Source: Methylophilus aquaticus
Lineage (GTDB): Bacteria > Pseudomonadota > Gammaproteobacteria > Burkholderiales > Methylophilaceae
Length of the DNA: 64,000 nt
NCBI RefSeq assembly: GCF_030769565.1
Contig: NZ_JAVCAP010000001.1
Location: forward strand, 25,401-89,400
Direction: 5' to 3'
How positions within the stretch are numbered: position 1 is the first letter of the stretch; every line of letters starts with the position of its first letter. Below, piece after piece: positions 11,822-19,935 of the stretch. The notes beneath the pieces were generated by a model. The model did no database searches, had not been told where the DNA came from, and saw only the letters and a list, made by a program, of their open reading frames with translations. The translations under genes and the position numbers were made by a program.

Positions 11822-13879
11822 TTAAATAGCAGATTTCCAAGACGCCTGCATATCAATCTCATTAAATGGCTTAGGTTTACTAAAGAAATACCCTTGCACC
11901 ACTTTGCAGTCACAATCTAATAAATACTTGGCCTGTTCTGCTGTTTCCACCCCTTCTGCCACCAGCTCTTTACCCAGACTTTTCGCCATGGAAATAATCG
12001 CCTGCACAATCAGTCTGTGGTCATTGTTGTCTGCTATGCCTTGCACAAAGGATTGATCAATTTTGATTTCACTGACGGGGAATTTGTTTAGATAGCTCAA
12101 TGCTGAATAGCCAGTGCCAAAATCATCCAGAGATATTTTGAAGCCCAGGTTATCCAGGTTTTTAAGCATTTTTGTAATATGGATACTGTCGTTCAAGAGC
12201 AAGCTTTCGGTAATCTCGAAAGTGATCCATGCCGGATCACAATTGGTTTTTTTTAACAGGTGCTTGATGACGTTCAACAGGTTGTTATGGATAAACTGGC
12301 GACTGGATAAATTGATGGCGACGTTGATGGGCGGGTGCCGACCAGTGTTCCACCTGACGGCATCTTTAAAGGCTGTTAGCATGATCCACTCACCAATCTC
12401 GACAATCAAGCCAGAGTCTTCTGCAATGCCGATAAACCGGTTAGGCGGGATCATTTCGCTGTGGTTACGGTGCCACCGTAATAGCGCCTCCACGCCCACA
12501 ATGCGCTGGGTCTCCAAATTGACCTTGGGCTGGTAGTGCAGCAGGAATTCATCATTTTGCAGTGCGGTGCGTAATGCGCGCTCAATGTCTATGCGTTCAA
12601 TCGTGGTTTGCGATAAATCCGGGGAATAAAACTGGTAGTTATTTCTACCTTGTTTTTTGGCCTTGTACATGGCGATATCTGAATATTTTACAATATCGCT
12701 GACATCCCTGCTGTGGTCTGGGCAAATCACGATGCCGATACTGGCCGAAATAAACAGTTCTGTGCCCTGGATTAAAATCGGCTGCTTGATAGCCTCAAGC
12801 ACGTTTTTTGCGACGACCCCCACCGTTTTAGGGTCTTGCATTGTTGACAGCACGATTGCAAACTCGTCGCCGCCCAGGCGAGCAACGATATCCGTTGGCC
12901 GCACAGACCGTTCGATGCGTCTGGCCATCTCGGATAGCAGCAAGTCACCTTCTGCGTGACCGAGTAAATCATTAACGGCTTTAAAGCCGTCCAGATCTAG
13001 CATCAAAAACGCAAATGCACAGTCTGCGCGGTCAGTTTTTTTGATGCATTGATCGAGTGTTTCGAGTAATGAAATACGATTGGGCAGCCTGGTAATGGCG
13101 TCGAAATAAGCCAGATGATGGATGCGGTCCAGATGTTCATAAGATTGCGTCATATCTTGCCCGATGGCGATGACGGCTTGTACTTCGTTGATGGCATTAA
13201 ATTCGGGCGTTAATACCGTGTGCATGATTTTGTGCTTGCCATGTCTGGTGGTCAGCTTGAATGCGACATGCTGATTTTCACCACTTTGAAATACCTCGCG
13301 TATGCTTTTTTCAAGGGCTTTGGCCGATGCACCGCCGGGATACTGCGAGGGCGTTTTGCCAATCAGCGTTGTGGAATCCGTTTCATAAAATAATGCATTT
13401 GCATGATTGAGAAAGATACGTTCGCAGTCACGATTGTACTTTGCGATGCAATTGGACGAGTTTTCCACAATCGATTTGTACTCGTTTTCCCTCAGGATAT
13501 TCTCCGTCACATCCCTGGCGTAACCAAGCGAGCCAACTACCTTGCCATCTACTACCACAGCAGATTTATAAGACTCTATCCAGTAGTATGCTCCTTCAGC
13601 GTTTTTAATCGGCACGGTGACGGCACTGGGGGTTGTACTCTGCATTGCTTTTTGATCGCCATCAACATACTCCTGCGCCAAATCAGGTGGAAAAAAATCA
13701 AAATCTGTCTTGCCAATGAGTTCGGCACTTGAAGCGACGCCCACCATGTTGGCATAGGCCGTATTCGCTACCAGAATGCGGCTGTCAGCATCCTTGAGCC
13801 AGACCATGAATGGAAAATTATCAATGAGTGTCTGGATGTATTGATTACTTTCAATATTTTGATTTTTAATATTTTTCAT
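11822..13879 (-). CDS. PAS-PAS-GGDEF-EAL cyclic-di-GMP signalling protein
   Basis: 685 aa cytosolic protein, no membrane helix. Two PAS domains (about 15-130, starting FPFMVWLKDADSRILVANTA, and about 135-250, starting IVENSSNCIAKYNRD), then a GGDEF domain with intact RLGGDEF and the product-inhibition I-site RPTD five residues before it, then an EAL domain with VEALLRW, NLSSRQF, TFEITESLLL, DDFGTGYSALSYL and AEGVE. Both active sites look intact, so it could make and break c-di-GMP; in such hybrids one activity often dominates. The PAS domains suggest redox, light or ligand sensing. Monocistronic. Confidence 0.92.
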   Translation of the reverse strand: MKNIKNQNIESNQYIQTLIDNFPFMVWLKDADSRILVANTAYANMVGVASSAELIGKTDFDFFPPDLAQEYVDGDQKAMQSTTPSAVTVPIKNAEGAYYWIESYKSAVVVDGKVVGSLGYARDVTENILRENEYKSIVENSSNCIAKYNRDCERIFLNHANALFYETDSTTLIGKTPSQYPGGASAKALEKSIREVFQSGENQHVAFKLTTRHGKHKIMHTVLTPEFNAINEVQAVIAIGQDMTQSYEHLDRIHHLAYFDAITRLPNRISLLETLDQCIKKTDRADCAFAFLMLDLDGFKAVNDLLGHAEGDLLLSEMARRIERSVRPTDIVARLGGDEFAIVLSTMQDPKTVGVVAKNVLEAIKQPILIQGTELFISASIGIVICPDHSRDVSDIVKYSDIAMYKAKKQGRNNYQFYSPDLSQTTIERIDIERALRTALQNDEFLLHYQPKVNLETQRIVGVEALLRWHRNHSEMIPPNRFIGIAEDSGLIVEIGEWIMLTAFKDAVRWNTGRHPPINVAINLSSRQFIHNNLLNVIKHLLKKTNCDPAWITFEITESLLLNDSIHITKMLKNLDNLGFKISLDDFGTGYSALSYLNKFPVSEIKIDQSFVQGIADNNDHRLIVQAIISMAKSLGKELVAEGVETAEQAKYLLDCDCKVVQGYFFSKPKPFNEIDMQASWKSAI

Positions 13880-14129
13880 AAAAAGACTAATATTTCGAAT
13901 ATTGATTTATCTGTATCTTTGCATAATGAAATTAAGTTGCATGCCAATAAACTGTTTTCGGTAGTATTTAATTTTTCTTAAATATCCACTTGTTGCTAAT
14001 TGGTCATTAATACATAAGTTGCTTTTTTGCGATACGGTATATTTCCCTGTAAAAGCTGCTTTGAACAGCCATAGACCTTTTTCTGGTTTTGCAGGCGTTA
14101 AGCTGCCAAGCACTATAAATTCGAGTACG

Positions 14130-14465
14130 ATGGCGATCATGATGGAAAAACTGGAACCTACGCGCGAAGAAGTGAATGCCCTTACAGGCGTCACCCTGTT
14201 GGAGTTTGGCGCAAGTTGGTGTGGCTATTGCCAGGCGGCGCAAGCTGCGATTACGTCTGCGCTTGCTCAGTTTTCTCACGTCCATCACATTAAAGTTGAA
14301 GATGGCAAAGGCCGCAGGTTGGGGCGCTCGTTTCGCGTGACATTGTGGCCGACTCTGATTTTTATGAAAGACGGGCTTGAGCACAAACGCTTGGTGAGGG
14401 ATATTGACGCGGTTGAATTGCGATTGGCACTGGCGTCGATGACGGCTGATCAAGGTATGATTTAA
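14130..14465 (+). CDS. Thioredoxin-like protein with a CGYC active site
   Basis: About 111 aa thioredoxin fold: TLLEFGASWCGYCQAAQAA with active-site CxxC (CGYC rather than CGPC), VEDGKGRRLGRSFRV, then cis-proline strand LWPTLIFMKDG. CGYC differs from classical TrxA, so redox potential and partners likely differ. No signal peptide, hence cytosolic. Start chosen at ATG 14130; ATG 14142 is also possible; the open frame further upstream is not thioredoxin-like. Converges with the isochorismatase-like gene. Confidence 0.8.
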   Translation: MAIMMEKLEPTREEVNALTGVTLLEFGASWCGYCQAAQAAITSALAQFSHVHHIKVEDGKGRRLGRSFRVTLWPTLIFMKDGLEHKRLVRDIDAVELRLALASMTADQGMI

Positions 14466-14510
14466 TCAGGGTAGTATTGCAGGCGTTTATGCATAGCTAC
14501 ATTTAGAAAA

Positions 14511-14537
14511 ACACAGCAGTTTTTAAAGCTGCTGTGT
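14511..14537 (-). terminator. Rho-independent terminator for the isochorismatase-like gene
   Basis: ACACAGCAG and CTGCTGTGT form a 9-bp stem around a 9-nt loop. Read leftward, the stem is followed by TTTTTCTAAA, so it ends the leftward pirin/isochorismatase transcript. Confidence 0.75.
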
Positions 14538-14552
14538 GGTGGTTAGCCGGTG

Positions 14553-15179
14553 TTATCGGGCTTGCAGCGCGTTATAAGCGGTCATCAGGTTACGGTAATC
14601 AGGAATGTGGTTGGCGCACAGGTTGCCCAATCCTTCGATATCGCGACGCCAGTCGCGGTGCAGCTCGCAGGCGACGCCAAACCAGGTCATCATTTGCGCA
14701 CCGGCGGCTTCCATGCGGCGCCAAGCTGCGTCGCGTGTTAATGCGTTAAAGGTGCCGGAGGCATCTCCCACCACAAACACTTCAAACCCTTCTTCGATGG
14801 CGGACAAGGCCGGGAAAGCCACACAGACTTCGGTGACAACCCTGGCGATGATGAGCTGTTTTTTGCCTGTGGTTTTAATGGCTTTGACAAAGTCCTCGTT
14901 ATCCCAGGCGTTGATCTGGCCCGGGCGGGCGATATAGGGGGCATCCGGGAGCAGGGCCTTTAACTCTGGCATCAGCGGACCATTGGGCCCAGTTTCAAAA
15001 CTGGTGGTTAGAATGGTTGGCAGGTTAAAAAATTTAGCAGTATCGGCCAGTGCCATTACATTGTTTTTAAACTGATCTGGGTCGATATCACGCACCAGCG
15101 ATAGCAAGCCCGCCTGATGGTCTACCAGTAATACGATGGCATTGTCACGGTCCAAACGTACGTAAGGTGTGTTGTCCAT
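14553..15179 (-). CDS. YcaC-type isochorismatase-family hydrolase
   Basis: 208 aa cysteine hydrolase of the isochorismatase superfamily. The catalytic Asp lies in LLVDHQAGLLSLVRD and the catalytic Cys in ARVVTEVCVAFPALSA, the pattern of E. coli YcaC (substrate unknown). GAGAGGA precedes ATG 15179. It lies 46 nt downstream of the pirin gene and is probably co-transcribed with it; the divergent LysR gene may control both. The frame is open upstream but that part overlaps pirin. Confidence 0.87.
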   Translation of the reverse strand: MDNTPYVRLDRDNAIVLLVDHQAGLLSLVRDIDPDQFKNNVMALADTAKFFNLPTILTTSFETGPNGPLMPELKALLPDAPYIARPGQINAWDNEDFVKAIKTTGKKQLIIARVVTEVCVAFPALSAIEEGFEVFVVGDASGTFNALTRDAAWRRMEAAGAQMMTWFGVACELHRDWRRDIEGLGNLCANHIPDYRNLMTAYNALQAR

Positions 15180-15225
15180 GATAAATCCTCTCAATAAAGG
15201 TTTGTGTTTAAAGTGTGGTGTCTGC

Positions 15226-16089
15226 TCATGCGGCTGCGATAAAACGGCCTTGATTGTAGTCATTAATCGCCTGGTCAATTTCTTCCCAGCTGTTCATGAC
15301 AAACGTGCCATGGCCGACCACTGGTTCATTCAGCGGCTCACCGTTAAGCAAGAGCAACACAGTGTCTTGTTGCGCCTGCAAAATCAATTCAGTGCCTTCA
15401 CGTTGCATCACCGCCAGTTCGGCTGGGCGGATGGTGTGCACTTCGCCGGTTTTTACCGCGCCATGCAGTACAAAAATGGCGGTGGTGTGGCCTTCAGGCA
15501 ATGTTATCGTCGTGCGGGTGCCTGCATTCAGGCGTACATCCCACACATTCATCGGGCTAAAGGTATTGGCCGGACCTTTCTGGCCAGCATATTCCCCCGC
15601 AATTACCCGCACTTTGCCAGTTTCGTTGGGCAAAGCGACTTCCGGGATCTGCGTACGCGTAATGCCTTGATACCCTGGTGCAGTCATTTTGTCCTTGGCC
15701 GGCAGGTTGACCCACAGTTGTATCATTTCAAACGGACCGCCGGTACGGGCATAGTCATCGCCATGATATTCCTCATGAATAATGCCTGAACCCGCCGTCA
15801 TCCATTGCACTTCGCCGGGACCAATGCTGCCACCGGCATTGGTGGAGTCATGGTGTGACACCTGGCCGTCATAGACAATCGTCACGGTTTCAAAGCCGCG
15901 GTGCGGATGCTGACCGACACCACGCCGTTGCTCGGTGGGTTCAAAGCTGGCAGGGCCTGCATAATCCATGAGCAGGAAAGGTGAAATCTGCTCGGCGATA
16001 TCACGGTAAGAAAAAATGCTTTGCACCGGAAAGCCATCACCTACCCAGTGGTTGCCATTGCTGCGTTTGATAAAAGCCAGTTTTTTCAT
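15226..16089 (-). CDS. Pirin-family bicupin protein
   Basis: 287 aa two-domain cupin. Metal ligands are visible in the N-terminal cupin: QHPHRGFETVTIVYDG (His, His, Glu) and HDSTN / GSGIIHEE. Pirins bind iron and some oxidise quercetin; others modulate metabolism. Start at ATG 16089 with AAGGAGCG upstream. Divergent from the LysR gene at 16210, with a 120-nt shared control region. Confidence 0.9.
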   Translation of the reverse strand: MKKLAFIKRSNGNHWVGDGFPVQSIFSYRDIAEQISPFLLMDYAGPASFEPTEQRRGVGQHPHRGFETVTIVYDGQVSHHDSTNAGGSIGPGEVQWMTAGSGIIHEEYHGDDYARTGGPFEMIQLWVNLPAKDKMTAPGYQGITRTQIPEVALPNETGKVRVIAGEYAGQKGPANTFSPMNVWDVRLNAGTRTTITLPEGHTTAIFVLHGAVKTGEVHTIRPAELAVMQREGTELILQAQQDTVLLLLNGEPLNEPVVGHGTFVMNSWEEIDQAINDYNQGRFIAAA

Positions 16090-16209
16090 GATGCGCTCCT
16101 TGAAAGTGGTGTGCGTGTTTGCATGGTTCACACTATAAACAGATGACAATTCAGGCACTAGATGGTTAAATATGAAATTACTTTTCATTTAAATGAATAA
16201 TATACCGGT

Positions 16210-17106
16210 ATGGATTTCAATGAAGCCGCAGTCTTCGTCAAGGTGGTGCAAGCAGGCAGTTTTAGTGCCGCAGCGCGACAACTGGGGTTGCCGACTTCGA
16301 CCATCAGCACACGGGTGGCAAGGCTGGAAAAAAGACTGGGTGTGACCTTGTTGCAGCGCACCACCCGGCGCTTGAGCCTGACCGAGGCCGGGACACTGTA
16401 TTTTGAACATGCCTCCACCGGTTTAGGCTATTTGCTGGAAGCCGAGGCTGCACTTGATGAAGCCCGCCAGCAGCCGCAAGGGACACTGAAAGTGACCGCT
16501 CCGGCTGATTTGGGCGACGCCTTGCTGGGCCGTTTGATTGCGCAGATGCAAACCAGTTATCCAGCCCTCTCCGTAGAAGTATTACTCACGGAGCGCTATG
16601 TAGACTTGGTGGCAGAAGGTCTGGACGCGGCGATCAGGACGGGTGACTTGCCCGATTCCAGCCTGATTGCCAAGTCACTGGGCAAAATACAGTGGGCCCT
16701 GTTTGCCAGCCCGCAGTATTTGCAGCAGGCAGCCAGCCTCGAACAACCTACGGATTTAAATCAGCATCAATGTGTACAATTCACCCCGATGGGACGCCAC
16801 CATTGGACGCTGCAGCGCGAGACCACCGAGATTAGGGTGCCGCTGGCCGGACACACCCTGGTCAATAGTATAGGCGTGGTGCGGGCGATGGCCGAGAGCG
16901 GGCAGGGTGTGGCTTTATTGCCGACGTTTATCTGCCAGCCTTCGGTGCTGCAGGGTGGTTTGCAGCGCGTGTTACCAGCGTGGCGCGGGCAGGCCGATGC
17001 GGTCAGTCTGGTGTATCCAAAACAGCGTTTCATGGCACCCAAACTGCGTGGATTTATCGAATTAGCCATGGCAGAATTCAAGGCATTACTGCATGGGCCA
17101 TCATAA
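16210..17106 (+). CDS. LysR-family transcriptional regulator
   Basis: 298 aa, standard length. N-terminal winged helix-turn-helix (MDFNEAAVFVKVVQAGSFSAAARQLGLPTSTIS, residues 1-33 onward), linker helix, then periplasmic-binding-like effector domain (LKVTAPADLGDALLGRLI). This clade (CrgA/DhcR-like) usually regulates the divergent neighbour, here pirin plus the YcaC-like hydrolase. Effector unknown. Confidence 0.92.
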   Translation: MDFNEAAVFVKVVQAGSFSAAARQLGLPTSTISTRVARLEKRLGVTLLQRTTRRLSLTEAGTLYFEHASTGLGYLLEAEAALDEARQQPQGTLKVTAPADLGDALLGRLIAQMQTSYPALSVEVLLTERYVDLVAEGLDAAIRTGDLPDSSLIAKSLGKIQWALFASPQYLQQAASLEQPTDLNQHQCVQFTPMGRHHWTLQRETTEIRVPLAGHTLVNSIGVVRAMAESGQGVALLPTFICQPSVLQGGLQRVLPAWRGQADAVSLVYPKQRFMAPKLRGFIELAMAEFKALLHGPS

Positions 17107-17133
17107 AACAGCCCACACATTCAGGAGTCTGAC

Positions 17134-17687
17134 ATGTCCAGCCATCCAGCTTCACCACCCATGACAGGTGCCAGTGTGGTGATTACCCACCGCATTATTC
17201 CCGCATTACAAGGCCAGTATGAAGCATGGCTCAACGAAATTGGTCCGCTTTGCCGCACCTCCGAAGGCTTGCTTGACTGGCATGTCATCCGGCCGATTGC
17301 CGGCTACACCGATACTTATTCGGTCATCATTCGCTATCAGTCCGAACACGATTTAAAAAAGTGGATGGATTCTCCCGAGCGGGAACGGCTGATTGCCAAA
17401 GCCAGGCCTTTGCTGCAGGATGTGGACCGTTATTACATTTACAGCAGACTGGACTTTTTGTTTGAACTGCCCAGTCAGCCCGTACCGATGCATCCGGTAT
17501 GCTGGAAACAGTTTTTACTGACATGGTCAGCCTGTCTCTGTATGGATAGTGCCTTTGCTGAGCGCACTGAGCGCGCCGCAGAGCCGCATTCTGGATACGT
17601 TTGTGGCCAGCGGGATTGTCGTGTCTGATGGTGTATCTAATCATGCCACGCTACACCAGGCTGGTAAAACACTGGTTGTTTCGTTAA
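17134..17687 (+). pseudogene. Frameshifted ABM-domain (antibiotic biosynthesis monooxygenase-like) membrane protein
   Basis: Residues 1-115 form an intact ABM ferredoxin-like domain (GASVVITHRIIPALQGQYEAWLNEI, DTYSVIIRYQSEHDLKKWMDS). Family members then carry a two-helix membrane tail. Here the frame breaks after WKQFLLTWSA (about 17535): the expected tail continues in a second frame (VWIVPLLSALSAPQSRILDTF), then after GIVVS (about 17628) jumps to a third frame (MVYLIMPRYTRLVKHWLFR, stop at 17687). Read straight, the protein ends at 17628 with a nonsense tail. The ABM half might still fold, but membrane anchoring is lost. Confidence 0.82.
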
Positions 17688-17931
17688 AACAATCCACCAA
17701 CGGTGAACATTGACTGTGCTACGCGCTGAGCAGCATCAAGCTTTCAGGCTAGGCAATACTCCTTTTTAACGCTGCCTGGCCACTGCCTGAGTGTATCGTC
17801 TATACAACAATGGGTAGGATTAGGCGATCAAAACATATCGATTTCTTTTAAAAACAATTGCTTATGGATTAAAGTAAATTCAGTGGCATACCGTAAATAC
17901 CCTATATAACAATTATTATTGGGGAAATCAT

Positions 17932-19905
17932 GTGTTGAAAGCAGCCAGCGAGCCGATTGCACTGGATACAGAAATTGTAGAGATGCTCTACGCTAACAAT
18001 TCGCGCTCACTGGTGGCTGCGTTGGTGGTAATGTCGGCACTGGTGTTTGTGCAGCAAGCATTGATTTCCACTGTGGTGCTGGTCAGTTGGGCAGTGATTT
18101 TTTTACTGGCTTATGGACTGCGTACCGGCCTGACATTTTTATATTATCGTAGCAACGCCAAATCTATCTATAGTCAGCAATGGCTTAAACGTTTTCGACT
18201 AAGCTCCGGTTTTTGCGGGGTATCGTGGGGATTGGCTGGCATCTTGTTGTTTCCCGAAACAGATACCGCGCATCAGGCTTTTCTTATTTTTGCGCTGGTA
18301 GGTGTGGCAGGTGCGGGCATCGTCATTTATTCTATCGATACCCTATGCTCTAATCTGTTCAGCGGTGGCCTGCTGCTACTGATGATTCCACGCTTTATCA
18401 TCCACGGCACACAGCTTTCTATTGCGCTGGCTATTCTGTTTATTGTCTATGTGGTCTATGTGACGATTGCCGGACGCGGACTTGCAAAGAGTCTGCGCGA
18501 AAATATGTCATTACGTATTGCTTCCAATCTGGACAATCAAAAAGTTCATCAACTGGCTTATTACGATTTTCTTACCGGCCTGCCCAACCGTCGCTTGTTG
18601 TCCGACCGTTTGAATCAGGCGTTTATTCGCTGCGCACGCACGCAAACCTATGGTGCCGTGCTGTCACTGGATTTGAACAATTTTAAAGGCCTGAATGATA
18701 GCAAAGGGCATTTGGCCGGGGATGAACTGTTGCAGCAGGTGGCTGAACGCCTGCAACACTGTTTACGTAAAAAAGACACCATTGCCCGCATGGGGGGTGA
18801 CGAATTTGTTGCCGTGCTTGATGATCTGGGCAATCACCGTGGGCAAGCGGTCATTTCAGTGCTGGCTACGGCCGATAAACTGATGGATGCATTCAGTCTG
18901 CCATTTCAGTTAAAAAATGGGCAATACCGTTCTAAACCCAGTATAGGTGTTTGCCTGTTTTTAGGCGAAGAATCTAGCGAGGCGGAGGTGCTCAGGCGCG
19001 CCGATATTGCCATGTATCAGGCCAAAAAATCTGAAAACATGCATGGTATACAGCTGTATGACGAAGCGCAGTATCCTGCCATTGAGTTGCGCGTTACCCT
19101 GGAAAATGACTTGGCCTTTGCCTTGCAGTCCGGTCAGCTCTCGCTTTATTATCAGTTGCAAGTCGACCAGGATCTCGCCCCGATCGGGGCCGAAGTATTA
19201 TTGCGCTGGCAGCATCCAGTATTGGGCGTGGTGCCACCGGATCAGTTTATCCCGATTGCTGAAGAGTCAGGTGCAATTGTGGCGATTGGGCACTGGGTAT
19301 TGCAGCAATCCTGTGCGCAGCTAAAGGCCTGGGAGCATGACCCAGCCATTGCTCGCTTGCACTTGTCCGTGAATGTCAGCGCTTTGCAATTCAGTCAGCC
19401 GGAGTTTGTGGAACAGGTGATGCATACCGTACAAGCCAGCGGCTGTAACCCCAGGCACTTGAGACTGGAGCTGACCGAAACTGCAATTGTAAAAAATGTG
19501 GAAGATGTGATCGACAAGATCAATGCATTGAAATCCTGTGGCATCACCTTCTCGCTCGATGACTTTGGCATTGGGCAATCCTCATTATCGGTGTTGAAAC
19601 GCCTGCCACTAGACGAACTGAAAATTGACAGAAGCTTTATCAGCGACATTTTGCACAATAACTACGACACCTTTATTGTACAAACCATCATCGAAATGGG
19701 TAAAAACCTGGGACACCATGTGATTGCCGAAGGGGTGGAAGTCGAGCAGCAAAAAGTCATGCTGCAAGCGCTGGGTTGTCATGCCTTTCAGGGCTATTTA
19801 TTCTGCAAGCCTTTGCCATTGGCTGACTTTGAAGCCAAGGTACAGCGACTCTTTTCCGCCGCACAGTTGGCGTCTGTCACCATGAAACCGGCATTGCACA
19901 GCTAA
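17932..19905 (+). CDS. Membrane-bound GGDEF-EAL cyclic-di-GMP signalling protein
   Basis: 657 aa. Five or six hydrophobic helices in residues 20-185 (LVAALVVMSALVFVQQ, WAVIFLLAYGLRTGLTFLYY, AFLIFALVGVAGAGIVIYS) anchor it in the inner membrane. GGDEF domain: LTGLPNRR, RKKDTIARMGGDEFV, with an I-site RKKD. EAL domain: the signature reads EVL (AEVLLRWQHP) with the catalytic Glu kept, and NVSALQF, LELTETAI, LDDFGIGQSSLSVL and AEGVE are present, so phosphodiesterase activity is plausible. Start is GTG 17932 after GGGGAAATCA; an overlapping ATG at 17930 hits a stop at once. Convergent with recG. Confidence 0.9.
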   Translation: MLKAASEPIALDTEIVEMLYANNSRSLVAALVVMSALVFVQQALISTVVLVSWAVIFLLAYGLRTGLTFLYYRSNAKSIYSQQWLKRFRLSSGFCGVSWGLAGILLFPETDTAHQAFLIFALVGVAGAGIVIYSIDTLCSNLFSGGLLLLMIPRFIIHGTQLSIALAILFIVYVVYVTIAGRGLAKSLRENMSLRIASNLDNQKVHQLAYYDFLTGLPNRRLLSDRLNQAFIRCARTQTYGAVLSLDLNNFKGLNDSKGHLAGDELLQQVAERLQHCLRKKDTIARMGGDEFVAVLDDLGNHRGQAVISVLATADKLMDAFSLPFQLKNGQYRSKPSIGVCLFLGEESSEAEVLRRADIAMYQAKKSENMHGIQLYDEAQYPAIELRVTLENDLAFALQSGQLSLYYQLQVDQDLAPIGAEVLLRWQHPVLGVVPPDQFIPIAEESGAIVAIGHWVLQQSCAQLKAWEHDPAIARLHLSVNVSALQFSQPEFVEQVMHTVQASGCNPRHLRLELTETAIVKNVEDVIDKINALKSCGITFSLDDFGIGQSSLSVLKRLPLDELKIDRSFISDILHNNYDTFIVQTIIEMGKNLGHHVIAEGVEVEQQKVMLQALGCHAFQGYLFCKPLPLADFEAKVQRLFSAAQLASVTMKPALHS

Positions 19906-19935
19906 CAGTCTGTCTCGCCATCAGGGCTTGGCTGT

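Noticed and set aside
11714..11920. Short plus-strand open frame
   Set aside because: Overlaps the conserved 3' end of the PAS-GGDEF-EAL gene in antisense; no family pattern.
17688..17931. Possible c-di-GMP riboswitch before the GGDEF-EAL gene
   Set aside because: No GEMM-type conserved blocks found in this leader.
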